Source of the DNA: Candidatus Heimdallarchaeota archaeon
GTDB lineage: Archaea; Asgardarchaeota; Heimdallarchaeia; Heimdallarchaeales; Kariarchaeaceae
Assembly (NCBI GenBank): GCA_015522385.1
Contig: WAMJ01000035.1
Coordinates: 1-7,120, forward strand
Direction of reading: 5' to 3'
DNA length: 7,120 bases
In this document: positions 1-5,032 of the stretch, piece after piece
How positions within the stretch are numbered: position 1 is the stretch's first letter
Layout of the letters: every line of letters begins with the position of its first letter
The notes under the pieces: model-generated
Databases searched by the model: none
Told to the model about the DNA's origin: nothing
What the model saw: only the letters and a program-made list of their open reading frames with translations
Made by a program: the position numbers and the translations under genes

Positions 1-376
1 TTTCTATAGTGTAAGTACCTTCCTTGACAAACTCCATCTGATAAGAGTATGAGAACGTTGCATTGGGGCCAATCTCTACCCATTTTCGCTCATCAAATCC
101 TTTGATGTTAGTCACCGAGAAATTCTCGAATTGAGGCTCTACAACTACTGGATTATAAGCAGTTTTTGTACCTACATTGGTGAAGTTTACATATACTGTG
201 ATTATCTGACCTGGTTCAACCCGTTCATCGGAGTCTATCCATTTCTCGATCTTTAGACTTGGAGCAGGAACTTTGTCCTGTAGGTCATTGGAAACGGGTT
301 TAGCTCCCGACAAACCAATCCCAAGAACTAATAGAATTAGCATAGAGACTACAATTAACTTAGAGAATTTCTTCAT
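1..376 (-). CDS. Secreted protein with TRAP-beta/CARDB-like beta-sandwich domain, partial (C-terminus beyond window)
   Basis: Reading the minus strand from the ATG at 376-374 gives an uninterrupted frame of 125 codons that runs off the left edge. Residues 1-24 are a classical Sec signal peptide: M-K-K-F-S-K, a hydrophobic core rich in L, I and V, then LSGA. A linker follows, and from about residue 40 a beta-rich domain containing V-E-P-G-Q, the NVGT turn (67-70), K-W-V-E-I-G-P (98-104) and a final G-T-Y. That order (NVG, aromatic-rich strands, K-W-x-x-I-x-P, a strand ending in G-T/Y-x) resembles from memory the luminal domain of TRAP-beta (SSR2) and the wider CARDB/DUF11 adhesin-like group. 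Three N-glycosylation sequons are visible (N64-F-T, N85-F-S, N105-A-T), as expected for an extracellular archaeal protein. A C-terminal membrane anchor may lie outside the window. No SD site is present and a TATA box sits 29 bases upstream, so it is probably transcribed separately from the pilin genes. The gene is certain; the family assignment is tentative. Confidence 0.85.
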   Translation of the reverse strand, partial: MKKFSKLIVVSMLILLVLGIGLSGAKPVSNDLQDKVPAPSLKIEKWIDSDERVEPGQIITVYVNFTNVGTKTAYNPVVVEPQFENFSVTNIKGFDERKWVEIGPNATFSYSYQMEFVKEGTYTIE

Positions 377-400
377 TTTCACATCTTCGATAAATTTGAT

Positions 401-410
401 TCTTATAAAT
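401..410 (-). promoter_or_regulatory. TATA box of the secreted-protein gene
   Basis: The minus strand reads ATTTATAAGA here. Its centre is about 29 bases upstream of the ATG at 376 and no SD-like sequence lies between them, so the transcript should have almost no leader. Confidence 0.55.
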
Positions 411-441
411 CTAACATTTAGTTCCTTGGAATTAGTGCAAG

Positions 442-843
442 TTAGGACTCGTCTACAAATGACACGGGTGTCCTTCCAAGAAAATTTGTCCCATCAATAT
501 CGATCCCAACGATCAATGAATTAGAATCTGAAGAATATATATCTGAGCGGAAGGAGAGAGAGACCAAATTATTCCCACGATCTATATTGATCGAGAGATT
601 ATCATACTCTATCCCTCCCCATGAAGCATAAGTTAATCTGCCATCCCCTGTCGAGTGAATCACTCCCCTCCAGTTGAAGTGAGTACCGTTAAATGACGCT
701 TCGTGTGTATTGATGAAAGTTATGCTGTGAGTCGATTTGGTTAAACTTAGGATCAGCGTCACGAGCAGTCCTATCATTGCAATAGTTACAATTATCAATA
801 GAACTACACCTATTACGGGTGACACGGATCTCCTTCTTAACAT
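442..843 (-). CDS. Type IV pilin-like protein (archaeal Pilin_N type), paralog of the adjacent upstream gene
   Basis: This 133-residue protein begins with a short basic leader (M-L-R-R-R-S) followed by V-S-P-V-I-G and a hydrophobic helix to about residue 34, which is the archaeal type IV pilin N-terminus (class III signal peptide). Family knowledge predicts processing by a PibD/EppA-type prepilin peptidase just before VSPVIG, leaving the helix as the filament core. The globular part (about 40-133) is beta-rich. It shares an S-T-G-D-G segment (64-68), A-S-W-G (73-76) and a G-N-N-L-V-S motif (90-95) with the pilin encoded immediately upstream, so the two are tandem duplicates that have diverged widely. 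Sequons occur at N52-G-T and N82-L-S. Unlike its paralog, this copy carries several basic and histidine residues. No SD site precedes the ATG; a weak TATA-like CTAAAAG lies at 866-872, 26 bases upstream. It could be a minor pilin or an adhesion-pilus subunit. Confidence 0.88.
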   Translation of the reverse strand: MLRRRSVSPVIGVVLLIIVTIAMIGLLVTLILSLTKSTHSITFINTHEASFNGTHFNWRGVIHSTGDGRLTYASWGGIEYDNLSINIDRGNNLVSLSFRSDIYSSDSNSLIVGIDIDGTNFLGRTPVSFVDES

Positions 844-911
844 AAATAGAAGTTTATTTAATCTACTTTTAGACTTATCTCAGAAAATTTGGGAAATTGT
901 AGGTGGAAGAA

Positions 912-1343
912 TTATGCGGCGCTCCAAGAGACAGTATCAGTTGGGAACGCATTGTTTCCGCCAACATTGACTGTTAGTGTCAACGTATCGGAACCTGTCT
1001 GCGCGGAGCTAGCTGCCTCCGTGAACATGATGGTGACAAGGTTGTTTCCTTCATTGAGTGAGATTGAGAGGCTTGAATTGCTTAAGGCTGATCCCCAAGT
1101 TGCTGCGGTTATAGTACCGTCACCAGTCGTTGAGACTGTTCCAGTCCATGTGTATATGATATTGCCACCACTGACGGTATACTCGGCTGATGTGGTCTGA
1201 ATTGTCACAACTGCGGAACTGCCGCTGGAGAGCTGCTGGAATAGCACCCAGACGACTCCCACTGCTGCTGCTGTGAGTGCGATAAGTAGCACGACAGCGA
1301 TCACAGGTGATACTGCTCTTTTGTGTCTTCTAATGAAATTCAT
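912..1343 (-). CDS. Type IV pilin-like protein (archaeal Pilin_N type), likely major subunit
   Basis: The protein has 143 residues. The leader M-N-F-I-R-R-H-K-R-A is followed by VSPVIAVV and a hydrophobic, alanine-rich helix to about residue 38, with the predicted prepilin-peptidase cut after A10. After that cut, the 133-residue mature chain has no K, R, H or C, only six D/E residues, and about 30 percent Ser plus Thr (19 S, 21 T). It would therefore be acidic and is a good candidate for O-glycosylation. One N-linked sequon is present (N89-S-S). The T-T-G-D-G segment (72-76), A-T-W-G (81-84) and E-G-N-N-L-V (98-103) match the downstream paralog. A strong SD site 9 bases from the ATG, and a TATA box placing the RNA start about 27 bases upstream of the ATG, suggest strong expression, as for a structural subunit. 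No assembly ATPase or PilC-like gene is visible nearby, so the filament machinery must be encoded elsewhere. Confidence 0.9.
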   Translation of the reverse strand: MNFIRRHKRAVSPVIAVVLLIALTAAAVGVVWVLFQQLSSGSSAVVTIQTTSAEYTVSGGNIIYTWTGTVSTTGDGTITAATWGSALSNSSLSISLNEGNNLVTIMFTEAASSAQTGSDTLTLTVNVGGNNAFPTDTVSWSAA

Positions 1344-1352
1344 CGTTACGTT

Positions 1353-1358
1353 CTCCTC
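1353..1358 (-). promoter_or_regulatory. Shine-Dalgarno site of the major pilin gene
   Basis: The minus strand reads GAGGAG within AAGAGGAGAA, with a 9-base gap to the ATG at 1343. It confirms the chosen start. Confidence 0.7.
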
Positions 1359-1390
1359 TTAATTAGAGTGAATGAATATAGGATTGCATG

Positions 1391-1400
1391 GTATTTAATC
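1391..1400 (-). promoter_or_regulatory. TATA box of the major pilin gene
   Basis: The minus strand reads GATTAAATAC. Adding the usual 25 or so bases puts the transcription start near 1370, giving a leader of about 27 bases that contains the SD site. Confidence 0.5.
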
Positions 1401-1683
1401 TTTATTGAGATGCTTTGGTTATTATTTAGCAATGATTTACGGATTTTTTTCAAAATTAAGAAAATGTGTTGAAAATTGTAATGTTGGTAAATCTTGTAGA
1501 ATAATACTCGATATGGTTTCGCATAAAAATTTTTTCCAGATTCGCTGATATTGATTTATGTGAAGAAAGTAATAGTTCAGCAAATAATGCTAAAATTAGT
1601 GACTTAGTGGACTTTACGCATAATATAGAGTGCCGCCAGACCACTCTAGATAAATTTTCTTCATTTTTAATCACACTTAAACC
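1401..1683. other. AT-rich intergenic stretch without a convincing gene
   Basis: Together with the pilin promoter, the gap between the S2P-like gene and the pilin gene (1344-1683) is 340 bases. It is visibly richer in A and T than the flanking genes. Two open frames cross it but neither looks coding: one at 1456-1674 minus (72 residues) has no homologous look and no upstream signal, and the other is a plus-strand frame running into the antisense of the S2P-like gene. On the minus strand there are several U-rich runs between 1445 and 1480 that could end the S2P-like transcript. A short inverted repeat (1626-1648) is listed separately. Confidence 0.5.
1626..1648. repeat. Inverted repeat (7-bp arms, 9-base loop) downstream of the S2P-like gene
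   Basis: TAGAGTG at 1626-1632 pairs exactly with CACTCTA at 1642-1648 around a GC-rich nine-base loop. It lies 36 bases past the stop of the minus-strand S2P-like gene. The T-rich run that would make it an intrinsic terminator (1654-1670) follows it on the plus strand, not on the strand of the gene, so its role is unclear. Confidence 0.45.
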
Positions 1684-3003
1684 TTACAATGGAAATGGAA
1701 GGGATAGTATTCCTAGAAAGATCGCGAATATGGTCAATAGATTCGCAAATCTAGGTAGGGGTGAGAGTTCGTTGAGAACAGGAGAGTCCGAGGTGAACCT
1801 AAAAAGGAAGATGTTAACAATCAAGAGCCACCACAATCCAGAGATGAAGAGTATCCCCAGAAACACAAGAGAGGTGAGATAAAGTGAAACTTTTCCATAT
1901 ACCACCTCTATCATAGCACCTCCATTAAGTTGTGTCATCGGAAGGAGCTGAATCCCAAACAGATAGATCATAGATAGTGCCGCTAACCCAATTGGGTGAA
2001 TGAGTTGATTCTGAGTGATTGGTTCGTTGGAGAATACAAGAAGTTCGATGATCCTGAGTAGTGGTGGCTCATACGTTCCATTTGCGATTAGAGACTGCTG
2101 GTTGAAGGCATTCGCAACACTTGTGTCGATTATCGACAAATAGAGTGAGCTGATAAAAATCAAAACTGAGGTAACCCACGTCACTACAGTGGGAATGAAA
2201 GAAGTTTGAAAATAGGATGATCTAGTCCTATGTGGTGAATACTCTACCTTGAGATTTCCGAGAGTTCCAATCTCAAAATAGGGAATAAAGGTTGGGAGGG
2301 GAACAAGTTTGATCTTTGGGCCATTAAATTTCCTGTTCACCCATTTGGTCACAAGGAAATTGAACAGAATCAGGCTAATCGAGACACCTGTAAACAGAAG
2401 AGAGTTGACGAGTATTTGATTTGAGAACTGTTCCAGCACATTCTGTAGGTTAATATCGAACTGCCTTCCCTGTTTCGCTGCTTGGTACCGATATGAGGTC
2501 AAGAGGCCAGCTATGAAGATTGAGATTAAGGTGAGAAGAAACGTCACTCTGGAGATTGTCGTCTCCGTGTTCGTTCTTCTGGGAACAAATTTGAACTCAA
2601 CAACAAGGTGGTCCTGATCGACACCTAACCGGCTGTACTTAAGGTTTAATCTTGGAGATTTAATAAGAGGTGTCAGTCCTTCTGCAAGGTCCGTGCATCT
2701 GGCATAGAGGTCATCGAAATCTACCTGTTCACTCTTCTTCTTGACAACAAAAATAGGTCCTGACTGAGTAAAGTCCCTTGTGGTCACCTCGAACTGTGTA
2801 CTGAGGATCTCCTCTAATTTCTCGACTTCGAATTCGTTGACAACCCCTGATTTCTGTCGGATTTGGACGACAAAATGAAGTTTCTGGTTTTCTTCTGGAT
2901 CGCTCTCACTTGCAGCTCTTGATACTTCTTTTCCACAATGTATACATGTCCCTTCTGGGGTTCTCCCAAGACAATTCCAGCAAATGAGGAGGGGTTGCGA
3001 CAT
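1684..3003 (-). CDS. Site-2 protease (M50, EGY-like) family membrane protein, predicted inactive, with N-terminal zinc ribbon
   Basis: The protein has 439 residues. Residues 8-23 form a four-cysteine zinc ribbon (CxxC, eight residues, CxxC). A soluble domain runs to about 140, followed by six or seven membrane spans (near 152-172, 199-219, 269-290, 333-355, 371-402, 419-437). Landmarks of archaeal/EGY-type intramembrane metalloproteases appear in order: L-P-T-F-I-P-Y-F (236-243), I-G-T-L-G (245-249), an S-P-H-R segment (256-259), H-P-I-G-L-A (336-341), Q-L-L-P-M-T-Q-L-N-G-G (352-362) and a C-terminal P-V-L-N-E-L-S-P-L (408-416). However, the helix that should carry HExxH reads F-L-V-T-K (216-220), and the L-D-G-G aspartate is N360. 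All three zinc ligands are therefore missing and peptide cleavage is unlikely. It may act as a membrane chaperone, scaffold or regulator, as inferred for inactive members elsewhere, with the ribbon and soluble domain facing the cytoplasm. The ATG has an SD site 9 bases upstream. It is divergent to the acetyltransferase gene. Confidence 0.85.
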   Translation of the reverse strand: MSQPLLICWNCLGRTPEGTCIHCGKEVSRAASESDPEENQKLHFVVQIRQKSGVVNEFEVEKLEEILSTQFEVTTRDFTQSGPIFVVKKKSEQVDFDDLYARCTDLAEGLTPLIKSPRLNLKYSRLGVDQDHLVVEFKFVPRRTNTETTISRVTFLLTLISIFIAGLLTSYRYQAAKQGRQFDINLQNVLEQFSNQILVNSLLFTGVSISLILFNFLVTKWVNRKFNGPKIKLVPLPTFIPYFEIGTLGNLKVEYSPHRTRSSYFQTSFIPTVVTWVTSVLIFISSLYLSIIDTSVANAFNQQSLIANGTYEPPLLRIIELLVFSNEPITQNQLIHPIGLAALSMIYLFGIQLLPMTQLNGGAMIEVVYGKVSLYLTSLVFLGILFISGLWWLLIVNIFLFRFTSDSPVLNELSPLPRFANLLTIFAIFLGILSLPFPL

Positions 3004-3012
3004 ATGTCTATG

Positions 3013-3019
3013 TCACCTC
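3013..3019 (-). promoter_or_regulatory. Shine-Dalgarno site of the S2P-like gene
   Basis: The minus strand reads GAGGTGA, 9 bases before the ATG at 3003, which is a near-perfect complement to the archaeal 16S rRNA 3' end (UCACCUC). It supports this start. Confidence 0.65.
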
Positions 3020-3023
3020 ACGC

Positions 3024-3031
3024 ATTTATAA
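3024..3031 (-). promoter_or_regulatory. TATA-like box between the S2P-like gene and the acetyltransferase gene
   Basis: The minus strand reads GTTATAAATG around here. Its centre is only about 24 bases from the ATG at 3003, which would start the RNA at the ATG and leave the SD site untranscribed. Either the SD is not used, or a farther promoter such as the minus-strand AATCTTAAAT at 3070-3079 serves the gene. The plus-strand reading ATTTATAA could also serve the divergent acetyltransferase gene. Confidence 0.4.
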
Positions 3032-3080
3032 CCTCTAAGATGAAACTATCTCATGACCTTTGAAGGAAGATTTAAGATTT

Positions 3081-3106
3081 CATCCTGATCATCTAGATCA
3101 GGGATG
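3081..3106. repeat. Inverted repeat overlapping the acetyltransferase start codon (candidate operator)
   Basis: CCTGATC (3084-3090) and GATCAGG (3096-3102) are exact complements around a five-base centre. Allowing one unpaired base (3103), pairing extends outward by three more pairs to 3081 and 3106, so the ATG at 3104-3106 lies in the right arm. It falls in the divergent promoter region, at the expected transcription start of a leaderless acetyltransferase mRNA, a common place for an archaeal repressor to bind. It could instead form an RNA hairpin hiding the start codon if the RNA begins upstream. Confidence 0.5.
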
Positions 3107-3583
3107 CAAAAAACATTGGTGTACCGCTCGCCTAACTTAGGGGATCTTGAAGAAATAGTGGCCATTAACAGGATCTCATTACCTGAGAATTACCCTGTCG
3201 GATATTTTATCCAACTCATTAAGGACTGGCGGGAATATAGTTGTGTAGCGGAGGTCGATGGAAGGGTGGTTGGTTACGCGATCAATAGAATCGAGAAATC
3301 TTACTTTTCAAGTCTTTTCAAGGCAAATTCCTCCAGGGGTCACATCATCAGTATTGCTGTTCTTCCCGAAGCAAGAGGACAAGGAATTGGTTCAGGAATG
3401 ATGAAGGTGATCGAGAAGAAGATGCGGGATGAAGGGATAGGAAACGAGATCATATTAGAAGTTCGCGAGAGTAACACACCAGCGATCAAGATGTATGAGA
3501 AGTTAGGATTCTTTCGGGAGAAGGTGCTCAAAGGCTACTACAGGGATGGAGAATCAGCTTACAAGATGACCATCAAACTGTAG
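3104..3583 (+). CDS. rimI: GNAT-family N-terminal acetyltransferase, archaeal Ard1/RimI (Naa10-like)
   Basis: This 159-residue single-domain GNAT enzyme should transfer the acetyl group of acetyl-CoA to protein N-termini in the cytoplasm. L-P-E-N-Y-P (26-31) near the N-terminus is the signature substrate-loop sequence of Ard1/Naa10-type enzymes. R-G-H-I-I-S-I-A-V (78-86) leads to the acetyl-CoA pyrophosphate loop R-G-Q-G-I-G (91-96). N124-x-x-A-x-x-x-Y131-x-x-x-G-F supplies the usual asparagine and tyrosine of motif B, and Y-Y-R-D-G-E-S-A-Y (145-153) matches the C-terminal substrate-binding strand of Naa10-like proteins. Length is normal for the family. There is no real SD site. A weak TATA-like TTTAAGA (3071-3077) about 29 bases upstream suggests a leaderless mRNA, and the start overlaps an inverted repeat. 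The next gene follows 41 bases downstream on the same strand but has its own TATA box. The family call is firm; the exact N-terminal substrate range is unknown. Confidence 0.93.
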   Translation: MQKTLVYRSPNLGDLEEIVAINRISLPENYPVGYFIQLIKDWREYSCVAEVDGRVVGYAINRIEKSYFSSLFKANSSRGHIISIAVLPEARGQGIGSGMMKVIEKKMRDEGIGNEIILEVRESNTPAIKMYEKLGFFREKVLKGYYRDGESAYKMTIKL

Positions 3584-3604
3584 TCCGGGAAATCTTACAG
3601 CGAA

Positions 3605-3613
3605 TATTTATAA
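3605..3613 (+). promoter_or_regulatory. TATA box of the 148-residue hypothetical gene
   Basis: TATTTATAA lies in the 41-base gap after the acetyltransferase gene. Its centre is 16 bases from the ATG at 3625 but 25 bases from an in-frame GTG at 3634, so a leaderless transcript would favour the GTG as the true start. Confidence 0.55.
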
Positions 3614-3624
3614 CTAGGGACAGT

Positions 3625-4071
3625 ATGCACATTGTGTACTATTCCAAGACGACCCTTGACGCTTGGGATCGTTCGTTCAGTAAATTTAATGAAAATCTGA
3701 AGGATTCACTTCTCAAAGTGGACAGGTTCAAGGACATCTACTCTCCCCTTTCCGATGTGGGACAGATATGCAGGAAGGAGGGTGTTCAACTCAAGGGTTT
3801 AACCTTCAGACGAAATGGTTCTAGTCGTTACCCAATCAGGAATATCGTCCGTGTTGTGGCAAAACTTGGGGAGTTGGAATATGACTCGAAGGTCTGTGCT
3901 ATTCATTTCCAGTCTATGAAACTTCGGTGTGACACCTTTGAAGGTGAAGCGATTCTTGATTGTGAGAATATGTCCTCACACGATCTAAAATTCAGGTGGA
4001 AATGGACCGATTTCGATGGGGGAATTGACTACAATAAATTCAGTGAGTTTATATTGCGCTCTAAGGAGTAA
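3625..4071 (+). CDS. Hypothetical protein, not recognised
   Basis: I do not recognise this soluble protein of 148 residues (or 145 from the GTG at 3634). It has no signal peptide and no membrane span. The first 55 residues look helical and basic-amphipathic. From about residue 57 it appears to be alternating beta strands (L-K-G-L-T-F, N-I-V-R-V-V-A-K-L, K-V-C-A-I-H-F, E-A-I-L-D-C, L-K-F-R-W-K-W), ending in a short charged helix. Four cysteines occur (49, 91, 102, 113); the last three are evenly spaced by 11 residues but are not in CxxC pairs, so a metal site is only a possibility. The start is uncertain. An SD-like AGGGA is only 4 bases before the ATG, closer than the 9 bases seen at other SD genes here, while the TATA spacing favours the GTG. 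Its end faces the minus-strand membrane-protein gene with one base between stop codons. Coding potential is supported by the open frame, promoter and tight packing. Confidence 0.75.
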   Translation: MHIVYYSKTTLDAWDRSFSKFNENLKDSLLKVDRFKDIYSPLSDVGQICRKEGVQLKGLTFRRNGSSRYPIRNIVRVVAKLGELEYDSKVCAIHFQSMKLRCDTFEGEAILDCENMSSHDLKFRWKWTDFDGGIDYNKFSEFILRSKE

Positions 4072-4082
4072 TTCATTCCTTA
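4062..4082. terminator. Inverted repeat at convergent gene ends, possible bidirectional terminator
   Basis: TAAGGA (4062-4067) pairs with TCCTTA (4077-4082) around nine bases that contain both stop codons of the convergent genes. On the plus strand it is followed by ATTTTAA, a short T-rich run. The minus-strand side lacks a T-run, so termination of the plus-strand gene is the better supported role. The stem is short and AT-rich. Confidence 0.3.
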
Positions 4083-4972
4083 ATTTTAACGAAGAGAGAT
4101 CTTAACAGTCCAATACCTGCTGCAAGCATCAACATAGCAGTTGAGAAGACATAGTGGCTTGTGAAACTGATGTTGTTACTAACTTGGACGTATGAATATG
4201 CTCCAGCTACAATAAACACGATAGCTTCAATGATGGAGAGAAATCTGTATATGCCGCCTGATGTAGTCATCAAGAATCCTACAATCATGAGTAATATACC
4301 TGTCAGCAGGTAGGCAGCTGCGAGCATGATAACACCTTCTTTCATAGGCCAGATTGCATCCCACCTATTCAGACCTAGATAGCTCTGTCCGATGAATCCA
4401 TAGAAGAGCACTGTGCTCGAAATGAAGAGCGCCATACCGTCTAAGGCAACGGCGTAGTTCTTTTTAGCAAATCCTACTGTTGAGGTAATGATGAAGAGGA
4501 GGATTGAGGCCAAGGATGTCACAGTTATGATGAAGAGAGCATATTGCATCTTGGCGATGACAGTCTCATCCACTGTCTCTACAAGACCATAGACTGCACC
4601 ATTTATTAGATCTGATGGTCCGTATCCAAGCAGACCTGGGATCTCCAAATTATATAATGCTGATAGAAATACTAGGTTGGATAAGGTGAGAAGGACGATT
4701 CCTAGAGTAAAAGGCTTGGTTGGAGTCTCCAAGCGGATTGTCCTAGTTGAGAGTTTGGTTGAGAGTTTTGATGCTTGCTCGACACTTTTACCAGTTATCT
4801 CTTGATACTGCTTAGAGAGCTTTTTGTGGTACAGTCTAAGCTCATCCCTCTTCTTCAATAGGTTGTCTGATTTATCACCCGAGTCGATTGAGTTTTCAAT
4901 CTCATCAAGCTCCTTAGCGACAGAATCAAGTTCCATCCTCAATGTAGATCTTATTCTTCTACGATTATCCAC
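4073..4972 (-). CDS. Coiled-coil and six-span membrane protein, not recognised (GTG start)
   Basis: The protein has 299 residues. Residues 1-60 are highly charged and helical with heptad-like leucines, probably a cytoplasmic coiled coil or helical hairpin. A threonine/lysine-rich linker leads to about six hydrophobic spans near 88-108, 143-168, 174-196, 212-236, 243-263 and 273-294. The loop between spans 1 and 2 (about 109-142) is the longest and contains several acidic residues. No catalytic motif or known transporter signature is visible. The start at 4972 is GTG. A TATA-like sequence centred 26 bases upstream and the absence of an SD site point to a leaderless transcript at this codon; an ATG at codon 13 is the alternative. 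The gene lies 60 bases downstream of the HerA-like ATPase on the same strand, so its coiled coil could anchor or regulate that motor, but this is inference. It converges on the hypothetical gene to its left. Confidence 0.85.
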   Translation of the reverse strand: MDNRRRIRSTLRMELDSVAKELDEIENSIDSGDKSDNLLKKRDELRLYHKKLSKQYQEITGKSVEQASKLSTKLSTRTIRLETPTKPFTLGIVLLTLSNLVFLSALYNLEIPGLLGYGPSDLINGAVYGLVETVDETVIAKMQYALFIITVTSLASILLFIITSTVGFAKKNYAVALDGMALFISSTVLFYGFIGQSYLGLNRWDAIWPMKEGVIMLAAAYLLTGILLMIVGFLMTTSGGIYRFLSIIEAIVFIVAGAYSYVQVSNNISFTSHYVFSTAMLMLAAGIGLLRSLFVKIKE

Positions 4973-4993
4973 AAGTAAATGTAATTCTAGTTG

Positions 4994-5001
4994 CTTTAAA
5001 T
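4994..5001 (-). promoter_or_regulatory. TATA box of the coiled-coil membrane-protein gene
   Basis: The minus strand reads ATTTAAAG, centred about 26 bases from the GTG at 4972, with no SD sequence between. This fits a leaderless transcript and decides for the GTG start. It implies the gene can be expressed independently of the upstream ATPase gene. Confidence 0.55.
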
Positions 5002-5032
5002 GCTTTTGAAATGATATAAATCAGAGATTAAT

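Noticed and set aside
737..1200. Plus-strand open frames over the pilin genes
   Set aside because: They are shadows of the pilin reading frames; the minus-strand products have clear type IV pilin N-termini and appropriate start signals.
1456..1674. 72-residue minus-strand open frame in the AT-rich gap
   Set aside because: No SD site, no TATA box at a fitting distance, composition mirrors the AT-rich spacer, and no recognisable domain. I regard it as chance.
1607..1882. 91-residue plus-strand open frame
   Set aside because: Two thirds of it is antisense to the well-supported S2P-like gene, and the protein is low in structure and unlike any family.
1684..3003. Active intramembrane metalloprotease
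   Set aside because: No HExxH occurs anywhere in the chain and the second-site aspartate is asparagine.
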